Below, one piece after another: positions 26,767-35,498 of a stretch of DNA of 64,000 bases. The translations under genes and the position numbers were made by a program. The stretch lies in NCBI GenBank assembly GCA_944326265.1, contig CALVDE010000013.1, positions 62,001 through 126,000 on the forward strand, given 5' to 3'. The notes beneath the pieces were generated by a model. The model worked only from the letters and a program-made list of their open reading frames with translations, did no database searches and was not told where the DNA came from. The DNA comes from an uncultured Bacteroidales bacterium (GTDB lineage: Bacteria; Bacteroidota; Bacteroidia; Bacteroidales; UBA932). The number at the start of each line of letters is the position of its first letter. The stretch's first letter is position 1.

Positions 26767-28281
26767 TTAATAGTGGAAATTAGTGGGTTGGGATACAAGC
26801 AATGTCTCTGCGAGAGTCCGCAAATAGTCCTCAGGCAATCTGTTGGCTCCAATTGAACTTATTTCCGAATACAGATTCGTGCCTTTACGGATGATGTATT
26901 TGCATTCATGGCCGTTGATGTCGGCGAGAAGGTGATAATTTCCATGATAGGCCTGTTCGATTCTGATATAGGAAATGGTATTTCCTTTTGTGTCCTCGAA
27001 TGTGACCTTACTGGATGGGGCCGTCATGCAGCCGCATTCGATCATGTGACGGTGAATACTGGATTCTATACGCGAGATCCATTCTTGCTTAACACCGTAT
27101 TCGGTGGCGATGGTTCTGAAACGGCTGAGTGAGGCGGCAACTTTATCAATTATGGATGCCGGCCGTCTTATGCCGTTTGCGGCGGCGAAAGCCAGAATAT
27201 CCTCTTTAGTAAAATCACGCAGTTTGCCACCGGCCGACAGGCAGTGCTCCTCATGTGCCTGATAACCTCCTGTGTTGAATATGAATGTCATGTCGTATGC
27301 GGGAGCCAGTCTCCATTGCCCTTGAGGATTCATGATGAACGAGAAGTTCTTGTTGTGGTCGTCGGTGTTGTTGGCCATGATATTGAAGACCATTCTGCGG
27401 AAAACCTCCTCGGAGTCGGTTTCAGGCAGCTGCAGTTTCCGGCACACCAGCAGCATGTCCTCATAGCTTGCAGCGTCCGGATACATCGCCGCGAGAGTCT
27501 GTATGTGCAGTTTTCGGCCGTTTTCCCGGTCGAAACGTTCAGTCAGGAAATGCATTGTGCCCTCTATCTCCATAAGCCTCGAATCAGTCATACGTATGCC
27601 GGCGTCTACAGCCATACGCCAGTAGCTCATCTCCAATTCGGCCGAAGACCGGGCCGGGTCACCGAACTTCAGAATGCAGTAGTCGTAGCCTTCCAGACCG
27701 TATATCTGTCCGGAACGTATCTCCCCGGTTTCCTTGGAAACAGCGACTACGGCCTTGGGCTGACGTCCGCCTGCCGATGTGCCTACGGCGATAAGGGACT
27801 GCATGGTCAGGGACTCTTCCGGAAGGATGTGTGCATTCTCCCTGTCGGAGGATATCTTCTGAGCAAGGGATGTCAGCGACTGGATGTCTATCTTCCCTCT
27901 GCTTATATAACTCCCGGTCTCGGGAATGAATTCTAGAGCACCCATACCTCTGCTTCCGATGAATGACAATTTCTCGAGAGGGGTAATCTCCGCCGCCGGG
28001 ATCCGATGCTCCTGTCTCCAGTAATCAAAAAGCCTGTTTCCCCAGTCATCCGGCAGAGAATCGGCAATGAAAGGGGGAAGCTTCTGATATATGCGCTCCG
28101 ATGCGCCGTAGACTGGCATCCTGCTCCCGATATCTCCAATAGGAGCTGTAAGCGGGGCAATATCAATTCCCTTACTCAGAAAATCCGGATTGAAAGTGAA
28201 ATAAGACAGGTGTCTCCGCTCATCCCACAGCAGCCGGCCGACCTCCTCGCCCCACAATATTACTTTGATCATTCTGCTCAT
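26767..28281 (-). CDS. hipA: HipA-like serine/threonine kinase toxin with C-terminal extension
   Basis: The 504-residue protein has the HipA N-domain (about 1-100), KLSFIGSRGMGALEF near 105-119, and the kinase core with NTDDHNKNFSF (about 315-325, the N-x-D-x-H-x-K-N catalytic loop) and LAPAYDMTF (about 337-345). HipA kinases phosphorylate aminoacyl-tRNA synthetases and arrest growth. About 80 extra residues follow the usual end (from about 425), with a small domain containing TFEDTKGNTISYIRIEQAYH. It overlaps hipB by 4 nt. A plasmid or phage origin is not indicated. Confidence 0.9.
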   Translation of the reverse strand: MSRMIKVILWGEEVGRLLWDERRHLSYFTFNPDFLSKGIDIAPLTAPIGDIGSRMPVYGASERIYQKLPPFIADSLPDDWGNRLFDYWRQEHRIPAAEITPLEKLSFIGSRGMGALEFIPETGSYISRGKIDIQSLTSLAQKISSDRENAHILPEESLTMQSLIAVGTSAGGRQPKAVVAVSKETGEIRSGQIYGLEGYDYCILKFGDPARSSAELEMSYWRMAVDAGIRMTDSRLMEIEGTMHFLTERFDRENGRKLHIQTLAAMYPDAASYEDMLLVCRKLQLPETDSEEVFRRMVFNIMANNTDDHNKNFSFIMNPQGQWRLAPAYDMTFIFNTGGYQAHEEHCLSAGGKLRDFTKEDILAFAAANGIRRPASIIDKVAASLSRFRTIATEYGVKQEWISRIESSIHRHMIECGCMTAPSSKVTFEDTKGNTISYIRIEQAYHGNYHLLADINGHECKYIIRKGTNLYSEISSIGANRLPEDYLRTLAETLLVSQPTNFHY

Positions 28282-28619
28282 AACTCCTTGATTTTAGGTT
28301 TGCTCGTCTTTTCCCGCCTGTGCCTTATCCGCTGTACTTTTCTGTCATTGTCTTTCAAAAGATAGGGGGAGGGCGGAAGCTCCGGCATCAGCTCATCCAG
28401 CGCGTCAATCCATCCTACTGCCTTCAGCAGCAGGAGAAACGTCCCGAGAGACAGATTGTTGGCCGCCCCGCTCTCGAACTTGTAGACAGTCACGACAGAC
28501 AGCCCGGCCCGCTCGGCCACCTCCTTCTGAGTCATATCGGCCCTCTGCCGGTAATCCCTGTAACGGCTCCCGAGCAGGTGAATCAGCTCGGGGATGGAGT
28601 AATCTTTCAGCTGTGCCAT
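28278..28619 (-). CDS. hipB: HipB-like XRE family antitoxin
   Basis: The 113-residue protein has an XRE helix-turn-helix (RADMTQKEVAERAGLSVVTVYKFESG, about 27-52) and a basic tail ending KPKIKEL. HipB proteins bind HipA and repress their operon. The stop overlaps the hipA start by 4 nt, the normal hipBA order. An 11-bp perfect palindrome arm pair upstream (28636-28672) is a likely operator. Confidence 0.88.
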   Translation of the reverse strand: MAQLKDYSIPELIHLLGSRYRDYRQRADMTQKEVAERAGLSVVTVYKFESGAANNLSLGTFLLLLKAVGWIDALDELMPELPPSPYLLKDNDRKVQRIRHRREKTSKPKIKEL

Positions 28620-28635
28620 ATTAACTATAATTTAG

Positions 28636-28672
28636 TTTATATTTAATACCTGATTTTAGGGTTAAATATAAA
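28636..28672. promoter_or_regulatory. operator-like inverted repeat upstream of hipB
   Basis: TTTATATTTAA (28636-28646) and TTAAATATAAA (28662-28672) are perfect inverted 11-mers with 15 bp between; an inner CCT/AGG pair adds symmetry. It lies between the minus-strand -7 box and the hipB ATG. HipB binding is inference. Confidence 0.6.
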
Positions 28673-28689
28673 GTTGTTTATTGTTAATG

Positions 28690-28697
28690 CAAAGATA
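28690..28697 (-). promoter_or_regulatory. -7 promoter element for hipBA
   Basis: TATCTTTG on the minus strand is a perfect TAnnTTTG box 70 nt upstream of the hipB ATG; the palindrome lies just downstream. Confidence 0.5.
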
Positions 28698-28741
28698 GGA
28701 AATTTTGCGAACTTGCGTCGTAGAAATACGGAATTTATATG

Positions 28742-28749
28742 TAAGTTTG
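28742..28749 (+). promoter_or_regulatory. -7 promoter element for the TPR-HTH regulator gene
   Basis: TAAGTTTG ends 4 nt before the ATG at 28754, implying a leaderless or nearly leaderless transcript. Confidence 0.5.
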
Positions 28750-28753
28750 CAGT

Positions 28754-30628
28754 ATGGTTACGGAATGGGGCCACTATATCACTTCTCTTTTATTGACGGC
28801 ATTTTTTCTACTGTCCGCCATATCATGTTCCGACCGCAGTGGACATATAAGGTCAGCACTCGCCGCAGCCGACTCGCTGATGATGACACAGCCGCAGGCC
28901 GCACTGGATACCCTCATGACCATCGACAGTACCGATGCCGCAAGGCTGCCGCGTGCCGACAGGGCGTTCTATACCCTGCTGCGTACTAAGGCTGAGTACA
29001 AATGCTGGCTGCCTGTGGCCGAAAATACAGCCATAGCCGAGGCTGCGGACTACTACCGACGCAAAGGGCCGGAAGACCGGTTGGCAAGGGCACTCATCAT
29101 GCAGGGTGCCGTCTTCTCCGAACGCGGCGATGCCGAGGGGGCCATGCTAGCCTACAAGGAGGCCGAACCACTGCTGGAGCACTCCGGCGACCCCGAACAG
29201 CTCGGCCTCCTCCACACCCGCATCGGCGAACTCTATCAAGACAATCTCCTTGACGCATCAGCCTCTGCCATCAGATACAGGAAAGCACTTGAATGCTTCC
29301 ACAAAGCCGGACTGACTGAACGGGAAATGTACACACATCTGTCCCTTGCCAGAGTCCTGATGTATGACTCAACTGACAAAGCATACGGGCATCTCCAGAA
29401 AGGATTGTCAATGGCACTCAACACAGAGAACAGGACATGCCTCCTGTCCGCCTATGAACTGCTTACACACCTACACCAAAGCAAAGGAAATCACAACAGT
29501 GTCATTGAACTTGCTAACAGAGTATTCAGACAATTCGACCACACTAGCCTGAACGAAGCCGAAGAAAGTACCTACATTTCCATATTGCACAACTGTGCCA
29601 TAAGTTATGCTGAAACCGGATGCACGGACTCAGCTGAAATAATAGCCTCAAGAATTCCTGTCCGCGACAAATATGACAGCCTGTATATCATATCTCTGTA
29701 TGCCGAAATCGCAGAGGCGAAAAACGACTTTGAAAAAGCCCTTGGCTGTCAGAAAGAAATCAATAATCTCACTGCGGACATTCTACAGGACTCACACGAC
29801 AGGCTGCTTGCGGATATTGAGGGAAAATACGAGAACTCCAGGCTGAGGGAAGATGTCTACAGAAAAGAAAGGAACAACTTTATTCTGGCATTCATCCTCT
29901 CCTGTACCGTCCTCATAGCCACGACTGTCTATCTTACGATGAAGAAACTGCTCCGAAGGCAGAAAGCCGAAACTGAACGCCAGACCGACATTGCTGACAC
30001 CCTGAGCCGGACAGCCTCACGGCTTACGCAGGAACTGAGAACTAAAGACAGCGAAAGCCAGTCCGTAAACAAAGAACTTACACGATACAGAGCCAGTCTG
30101 GCGCAGATATCCGAGACAATAGAGCGAATGGAGCAGGAAAAGCAACAGGAGGAGTCCGAACGGAAAGAGCTTCAGAACATGCTGGACAGACAGGCCATGA
30201 CTAATGACAGACTGCTTAAATACTATAGCAGCGCATACAGGGTCATGCAGGAGATTATCACTATCTACGATATGCGCAGCAGCAACCCGAAGCATTTTAT
30301 GAACGATGCCATGGATATCGCAAAAGAGTTCATAACCGACATGAACTCGCTCAGCAACGCCAAAACGGTCATTGATACGGTATATCCGGGATTCACGCAC
30401 TCCCTGTTCTCTGAGTTCCCTTGGCTTCAGGACGAGGACAGACACCTGATTGTACTTACGTGCTTCGGTTATCCGAACAGTGCCGTCGCCTCCCTGCTGC
30501 GGATTTCCGAAGCGAATCTCGCTGTACGCAGGACAAGACTGGCCAAGAAAATGGGCCTTGACGAAAGCCTCACAAGATACATCAAGAAAAAGCTCCGCTC
30601 ATACGGAGAGACTGCTAAGGAAATTTAA
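28754..30628 (+). CDS. membrane-tethered TPR/HTH regulator (lipoprotein-type N-terminus)
   Basis: The 624-residue protein has a signal with lipobox SAISC (Cys25), a periplasmic TPR-like region (about 35-340; repeats such as QGAVFSERGDAEGAMLAYKEAEPLL), one transmembrane helix (about 378-400), a long coiled coil (about 405-500) and a C-terminal LuxR-like helix-turn-helix (DEDRHLIVLTCFGYPNSAVASLLRIS, then RRTRLAKKMG). The HTH would be cytoplasmic, so the layout is sensor outside, DNA-binding inside. It is paralogous to 43032-44603. Beta-propeller and thioredoxin-like lipoproteins follow. Ligand and targets unknown. Confidence 0.8.
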   Translation: MVTEWGHYITSLLLTAFFLLSAISCSDRSGHIRSALAAADSLMMTQPQAALDTLMTIDSTDAARLPRADRAFYTLLRTKAEYKCWLPVAENTAIAEAADYYRRKGPEDRLARALIMQGAVFSERGDAEGAMLAYKEAEPLLEHSGDPEQLGLLHTRIGELYQDNLLDASASAIRYRKALECFHKAGLTEREMYTHLSLARVLMYDSTDKAYGHLQKGLSMALNTENRTCLLSAYELLTHLHQSKGNHNSVIELANRVFRQFDHTSLNEAEESTYISILHNCAISYAETGCTDSAEIIASRIPVRDKYDSLYIISLYAEIAEAKNDFEKALGCQKEINNLTADILQDSHDRLLADIEGKYENSRLREDVYRKERNNFILAFILSCTVLIATTVYLTMKKLLRRQKAETERQTDIADTLSRTASRLTQELRTKDSESQSVNKELTRYRASLAQISETIERMEQEKQQEESERKELQNMLDRQAMTNDRLLKYYSSAYRVMQEIITIYDMRSSNPKHFMNDAMDIAKEFITDMNSLSNAKTVIDTVYPGFTHSLFSEFPWLQDEDRHLIVLTCFGYPNSAVASLLRISEANLAVRRTRLAKKMGLDESLTRYIKKKLRSYGETAKEI

Positions 30629-30687
30629 TTTACACTCCGTCCCATTTTATCCCATATCATCAGTAAGTTAAGCAACTAGTGTAAATT
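30627..30687. repeat. inverted repeat at the end of the TPR-HTH gene
   Basis: AATTTACACT (30627-30636) and AGTGTAAATT (30678-30687) are perfect inverted 10-mers around a 41-bp centre, overlapping the stop codon. It could end transcription or bind a regulator; no T-run follows. Confidence 0.45.
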
Positions 30688-30774
30688 TCACTATTTTCCG
30701 AATATGTTCATATTTGTAGATATATCAGGCGTTTACAGCAGTGATCAGTATGCCGTTCTGTAAATATTTTTCTC

Positions 30775-30805
30775 TTGTTTATTTCATTTCACTGACATTA
30801 CTTTG
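30775..30805 (+). promoter_or_regulatory. probable promoter of the broken small secreted protein gene
   Basis: TTG (30775-30777), 20 nt, then TTACTTTG (30798-30805), one base off the -7 consensus, 25 nt before the ATG at 30831. Confidence 0.45.
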
Positions 30806-30830
30806 CGGCAGGAACACATAACGTATGAAT

Positions 30831-31260
30831 ATGAAAAAAGAAATTCTACCTTCTACTTCTCGCCATTCAACTTCTGACAGCATTCGGGTATGCCGCACAG
30901 GCAGATGATGTCGTTCGCAGAATCAGGCTGCATAAAAATACCATCCACACCCGCAGCCTCACGGACGCTCCCGAAGCCTCCATTCAACGGGACATCCTCA
31001 CCGTCTCCTTCGACGGCTCGGGCATGTACTCCCTCTATATTAATGTTGATGCGACTCTGTATGAAAGAATCATTCAGGCAAACATTACTGCAGCCGGCGG
31101 TGGACCTGATACCGGTAAGGACGATGACCCTACTATCAGATACAATAACGCCCGAAACCAGTATTGCCGTGAACCTGAAGGAAAGATGGGCTGCGTTAGA
31201 GCTATAGGTAAAGAGTGTACCTTAGGGGTTTACTGTATATTACCTAAAGATAATCTTTAA
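30831..31260 (+). pseudogene. frameshifted small secreted protein gene (DUF3244-like?)
   Basis: The ATG at 30831 is followed by six A and then by a frame that lacks signal-peptide character. Removing one A puts the ATG in frame with KFYLLLLAIQLLTAFGYA, a textbook signal peptide, and with an open frame to 31260 (RSLTDAPEASIQRDILTVSFDGSGMYSLYI recalls DUF3244). After about 31060 the +2 frame looks more protein-like (ETSIAVNLKE), so a second shift is possible. Either decay, phase variation at the A tract, or sequencing error. It lies between the TPR-HTH gene and the first propeller gene. Confidence 0.55.
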
Positions 31261-31268
31261 GCGACACG

Positions 31269-32474
31269 ATGAATCCTATGAAAATGCGTAAGTTTATGGT
31301 ACTTACAGCTGTATTGGTCACTGTTGTCTCCTGCCGCACAGTGGGAGACAACGGTGGCTATGACGCTGTTGAGATTGCAGTGACTCCTACAGAGGGGGTG
31401 CTTAAAATGAGTTCGCTGTATGACGGTTACGAGATGATAGTGCCCGAGGGTATCGTGATATCGGGAATTGCAGATGTGGCAGTCTCCGACAGTATGATTA
31501 TTGTGTTGGGAAACACAGATTCCGGACTGGTCAGTGTGTTTGACCGCAACGGACGGTACGAAAGGTCCTTCCTAATGCGCGGACGAGGCCCGGAAGAGAT
31601 GACCGATGTCACGGCCATGTCGTACAACAAAGCGGACGGCACTGTTGACGTGCTCGGCAACTACGGTATGGATGTATACCGATTCGACCCGGCCACAGGC
31701 AACATGACCGGCTCGTTTTCCCTAAAGGGCAGCGAGATGACCTGCGCCCGCGACCTGCTGCCGCTGGGTGACGGACGCTATCTCTTCTACAAAGACCTGC
31801 CATATATTGACAGGCCGGAGTACGAGGTATATCTGTACAACCCCAGGTCAGGGGAGTTTGAGGGCAAGTGGCTGCTTCTGGACAAAGCTTTTGCCGATGC
31901 AGTGGGATTTGCACAGGCCAATAATCTGTCCGAGCACAATGGAAGATACTTCTTCTACTCGGCTTTCCTGGACGGAGTGTACGAGTTTACAGGGGACACA
32001 CTTGTACAATATATACGATATGCAGACAACGGGTACAATTTCACGGAACAGACCAAGGAAAAAGTTTTCTCGCCCGATTTGATGGAATTTGTGGAGAACT
32101 GCAAGAAATGCGGCAGAATATGGGGAAATGTGGACTTGTACATGATTGGTGACAAGACCGTATCTGTGTACAACTTCAAGGACGATGACAGATACGCCTT
32201 GGTCATGGAACCTGGGAAGGCCATAAGTACGTCATACAGCCTACTTGAGGACGACATGGTATGGGGCATAACCTCGGACAGCTTTTTCTCTCCGTATTAC
32301 CTAAGATATACCGATGAGCAGTACGCAGTGTATCTGATCGAACCGTTCGATGTCATGGAGAAATCGGAGAACTGTCCCACGGACAACCCTGAACTCATCG
32401 CTAACAGGGAAAAGGTCAAGCAGCTCCCTTACGAGTCCAACCAGATAATCCTGCTGATGCACATCCGCAGATGA
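31269..32474 (+). CDS. 6-bladed beta-propeller lipoprotein
   Basis: The 401-residue product has a lipoprotein signal (VTVVSC, Cys22 from the first ATG; later ATGs at 31278 and 31284 are also possible). The GRGPEE motif near 103-108 is the hallmark of the Bacteroidetes 6-bladed propeller family, and repeated Tyr/Asp-rich strands (VSVFDRNGRYERSF, VYRFDPATGNM) form the blades. Such proteins sit on the outer membrane or in the periplasm; ligand unknown. The thioredoxin-like gene overlaps its end by 4 nt, so they are translated together. Confidence 0.8.
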   Translation: MNPMKMRKFMVLTAVLVTVVSCRTVGDNGGYDAVEIAVTPTEGVLKMSSLYDGYEMIVPEGIVISGIADVAVSDSMIIVLGNTDSGLVSVFDRNGRYERSFLMRGRGPEEMTDVTAMSYNKADGTVDVLGNYGMDVYRFDPATGNMTGSFSLKGSEMTCARDLLPLGDGRYLFYKDLPYIDRPEYEVYLYNPRSGEFEGKWLLLDKAFADAVGFAQANNLSEHNGRYFFYSAFLDGVYEFTGDTLVQYIRYADNGYNFTEQTKEKVFSPDLMEFVENCKKCGRIWGNVDLYMIGDKTVSVYNFKDDDRYALVMEPGKAISTSYSLLEDDMVWGITSDSFFSPYYLRYTDEQYAVYLIEPFDVMEKSENCPTDNPELIANREKVKQLPYESNQIILLMHIRR

Positions 32475-33058
32475 GACTCCCGAAGATAATATTGTACACC
32501 GCAGTCCTTATGTCCATGCTCTGTTCCTGTGTAAATCGCAACGGAGCAGGCAACTCTCCAAGTATCGCGGAGTCTATAACGGGAATGATAGGGAAACAGG
32601 TTCGCATCCCGGCACTGACATCCACTTTCCTGGGACGAGACTCCGCGACGGCACATCAAGACAGCATCTTGGTACGGCTCATAGTATACTATGATTCCAC
32701 TTCCTGCCAGACATGCCGCGTAAACAACTTGTATGAGTGGAGTGAGATTATATCTCTGGAGAAAAGCAGCGGCGGAGAGTTTGAGCTGATGATGATATTC
32801 GCCCCGGCGGAAGAGGATGAGGTAAACCTCCGTCGAGCATTGGCTAGAAGCCGCTTTTTGCACCCAGTATATTTTGATTTGGAAAGAAAACTGTTGAAAG
32901 ACAATCCGTTCATCCCGTCACACCAGGCATATCACACATTCCTGACCGATAAGGACGGAAGAATTATTCTTGTCGGAGATCCTATCCTGAATCCGAACTT
33001 GTATCCTCTGTTTCTTGAAATGGTTAATACGGTTGTAGAGCATGGCGGATCCATATAA
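32471..33058 (+). CDS. thioredoxin-like lipoprotein
   Basis: The 195-residue product has a signal with lipobox MLCSC (Cys20), then a thioredoxin-like domain with a redox motif CQTC in YYDSTSCQTC (about 78-81) and the end segment HTFLTDKDGRIILVGDP, typical of TlpA-like folds. It would be a periplasmic or surface redox or binding protein. Its ATG overlaps the propeller stop (ATGA). This propeller/thioredoxin pairing recurs in Bacteroidetes, but the job is not known. Confidence 0.75.
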   Translation: MRLPKIILYTAVLMSMLCSCVNRNGAGNSPSIAESITGMIGKQVRIPALTSTFLGRDSATAHQDSILVRLIVYYDSTSCQTCRVNNLYEWSEIISLEKSSGGEFELMMIFAPAEEDEVNLRRALARSRFLHPVYFDLERKLLKDNPFIPSHQAYHTFLTDKDGRIILVGDPILNPNLYPLFLEMVNTVVEHGGSI

Positions 33059-33111
33059 GTACCAGCTTCGTGTCAAAAGAAGGCCTGAACATACCGACCA
33101 TCAATATTTTT

Positions 33112-33134
33112 TTGCAAATGTATCAAATTTGCAA
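33112..33134. repeat. short inverted repeat in the gap after the thioredoxin-like gene
   Basis: TTGCAAAT (33112-33119) and ATTTGCAA (33127-33134) are perfect inverted 8-mers, seven bases apart. The rest of the 225-bp gap (33059-33283) holds no gene I can support. Confidence 0.4.
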
Positions 33135-33283
33135 TATTCTGGTATCAATAACGCGCGTCCTCTATTCACAGTACGTCGTCCGCTATCGAATAAAAGTAGA
33201 ATTTGGGGAAGGTTGCTATCTCGTTACCCAATTTCAAGCAATCCGACTAATCGATTTATTCTAAGCGAGTTATCTTTTCTTGC

Positions 33284-33609
33284 TTACCCATTGATAGCGA
33301 GGACCGGGTCGAGGGTGGCGGCTTTCCAGGCGGGCAGGAGGCCGGAGAGAATGCCGATCTGGCTCATGCGCTCCTGCACGGAGACGAACATGATGTTCGC
33401 TATTCCGAAGCCTCCGATGATCAGGGAGAATGCTCCGATAATCCATCCGGCCCTGCTGATGCCCCTGAAGACGGAGTCCAGCATATCCAGCAGGAAGGTC
33501 ATCTCGTTGATGGCGAAGTCATCCCGCTCTGACGGTGCCAGTCCTCTACAGGTACGCATCAGAACCCGTAATTCGTCAAGAAATTCCTGACGGTCAACTC
33601 CCTCGGCAG
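33284..33609 (-). pseudogene. chimeric fragment of a MacB-type permease gene
   Basis: On the minus strand the fragment encodes the last part of a MacB/FtsX permease: FLLDMLDSVFRGISRAGW, the helix IIGAFSLIIGGFGIANIMFV, then ERMSQIGI joined straight to LSGLLPAWKAATLDPVLAING and a stop. Compared with the intact gene at 35499-36779 it lacks the two C-terminal helices. Bases 33349-33609 are identical to 35771-36031, while 33284-33348 differ, so the end came from another paralogue. The join lies in the shared bases GAATGCCGA. There is no start, so it is nonfunctional. Confidence 0.85.
33349..33609. repeat. 261-bp perfect direct repeat, copy A
   Basis: Identical base for base to 35771-36031, in the same orientation, with 2,161 bp between the copies. 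It lies inside the MacB-permease fragment. The intervening segment holds the BACON lipoprotein gene. Confidence 0.93.
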
Positions 33610-33663
33610 AGTCCCGCAGATGCGCCGCAGGTATCGGCTGTCATGACCATGACGGTATGCGTC

Positions 33664-33704
33664 AAAAAAGGGCTGCGCCGTAAAACTTCATTACGACACA
33701 GCCC
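33664..33704 (-). terminator. terminator of the BACON lipoprotein gene
   Basis: A 14-bp near-perfect stem (33670-33683 with 33691-33704; GGGCTG outside, CGTAA inside) is followed on the minus strand by six T (33664-33669). On the plus strand a T-run also follows (33709-33715), so it may work in both directions. Confidence 0.8.
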
Positions 33705-33729
33705 CTGCTTTTTTTCAGACAACCATCAG

Positions 33730-35358
33730 TTATCTTCTGAAAGTATTGTCTGCCCGGTCGAAACCTGGTTCGATTACATTATAAGGCTGCTGTATCTCGA
33801 CATAGTTTCTGACTGCCGGTGATACTGCACTGCTGCTATGGGATGCAACGAACTCCTCTATCGGGAATTCTGTCGCAGGTGTTATGTCCTTCTCGGTAAG
33901 ATAGATGGTTTCTCTATATACGGGACCGTATTTGCCGTCCTCATCAATACATACCCCGAATACCGTTCCTATTGAATTATAATCCGGGAAGTATGCATCA
34001 TATTCCTCATACGGGACAGCCATTCCCCACTCGGTAAGCATCGTTATCAGTTCTCCGTCACTGTGTTGCTTGGGATCAGACAGGTCCTGCCAATCGAATG
34101 CCCACAAGTATTCAGCAGCATCTTCCGAAACGACGGCTCTCATAGGCAGATATATTCTGCCCGTTCCAAACCAGGCAGTAAACCATTCCTCTACTACAGG
34201 ATATTCATCACCATACATTGCAATAACATCGTCAACATCAAAGGCATCTCCGTACTCGATATCTATGAACTGCAACTCAGATCCCTGAACCGATTTTGTA
34301 GTGAAAGGATATGTCTGAAGTTCCGTAGTAGCCTTTCCTGCATCAAATCCGAAAACAAAAACAATATAATCCGTCCCTGATGTAAGATTATAGAAAGTAG
34401 CATCATAATCTCCGCTCTGAACATTTCTGGACACATCATACGAATCTCCTGTAAGCACTTCCAAGATCTCTTCGTTGCTCATACCGGCCCAGTTAGCCGC
34501 CAGATCCGCTCCGACCACATAGGGATCGTCATTTGTAGTCGTAACCATGACTCTGGCAGAGTTTGCCGTAATGTCAGGGACAGGGACAGTGACAGTCAGC
34601 TCATTGTCGGAGGGAGTCACGTCCTCGGTCGTAAAATATTCCCAGAAAAGGCCCGAGAGCACTTCCATTTCTGTATTTATCCCATACACAAAGAGCACAT
34701 ATTCCTTGTCGGCCTCAAGATTGTCGAACAGTCCATCAGTCAGGTCACCTTGCTCAATCTGCTGATAAATATAATCCGAGACATCCATGCCGATGTAGTC
34801 GGACCAACCCTGCAAGTAGTCCAGCTGCTCCTGAATAAAACGATCGGGGGTCTCCTCAGGAGTAAAAAGGTCCCAATAAGTCCGTCTGCTGCACCTGTCC
34901 GGAATATAAGTCATCTCCTTGTCAGAAGGTATCACCTCATACGAAACACTGTTATAGGTCACGTCCTTGATGGTTATTTCAAAAGACGGGGCCGGGGCTG
35001 CAGGTAACGCTTCCTGAGTTACGGTGAACTCACATGTCACATCCATGTATGTCACGACTACATCAGCAGTCCTGACACTATCCGCCTCATTGGCAGCTAC
35101 AAAAAAAGTCACCGCATTGCCGGCGTCCGTAAACCTATAGACCCAGGACTCCCCGCATGAGGCGCGCACAGACGCTGTATCCACAGGGTTTTCCAAAGTG
35201 TAACGCATTTCACACTGACCACCTTCCTGCGAAACAGATATTTCCGCAGAACGAAGTTCGAAATTTACAGGTCCAGTTTCGTTTCCGTTGTCTGTCTCAC
35301 AAGAGGACAGCAGTCCTACAATAACCAGCAACGGCCATAATTTAATAAACTTTCTCAT
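33730..35358 (-). CDS. BACON-domain lipoprotein
   Basis: The 542-residue product has a lipoprotein signal (GLLSSC, Cys20). Residues about 32-115 form a BACON-type domain (EISVSQEGGQCEMRYTL...; ending CEFTVTQEA). After a Pro/Ala linker come fibronectin-III-like repeats (YVLFVYGINTEMEVLSG and YIVFVFGFDAG are parallel blade ends) and a C-terminal region of unknown fold. BACON proteins in Bacteroidetes are surface-exposed and may bind glycans. It is monocistronic with its own terminator, and lies between two perfect 261-bp repeats. No SusCD partner is adjacent. Confidence 0.8.
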   Translation of the reverse strand: MRKFIKLWPLLVIVGLLSSCETDNGNETGPVNFELRSAEISVSQEGGQCEMRYTLENPVDTASVRASCGESWVYRFTDAGNAVTFFVAANEADSVRTADVVVTYMDVTCEFTVTQEALPAAPAPSFEITIKDVTYNSVSYEVIPSDKEMTYIPDRCSRRTYWDLFTPEETPDRFIQEQLDYLQGWSDYIGMDVSDYIYQQIEQGDLTDGLFDNLEADKEYVLFVYGINTEMEVLSGLFWEYFTTEDVTPSDNELTVTVPVPDITANSARVMVTTTNDDPYVVGADLAANWAGMSNEEILEVLTGDSYDVSRNVQSGDYDATFYNLTSGTDYIVFVFGFDAGKATTELQTYPFTTKSVQGSELQFIDIEYGDAFDVDDVIAMYGDEYPVVEEWFTAWFGTGRIYLPMRAVVSEDAAEYLWAFDWQDLSDPKQHSDGELITMLTEWGMAVPYEEYDAYFPDYNSIGTVFGVCIDEDGKYGPVYRETIYLTEKDITPATEFPIEEFVASHSSSAVSPAVRNYVEIQQPYNVIEPGFDRADNTFRR

Positions 35359-35498
35359 GTATTTGTATTTAATTGTTAGAGGTTTCAGGTTATATTCACA
35401 AACTATGCGTTATGTTAATAGATATAAATTATAAATTAACAGCTTTTCCATCAAACCGCCAAATTTTTAAATATAATTTGATTGAATAAATATAAAGG

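Noticed and set aside
33070-33264. 64-codon plus-strand frame in the gap after the thioredoxin-like gene
   Set aside because: No ribosome-binding site, no recognisable domain, AT-rich intergenic composition; it includes the small inverted repeat.
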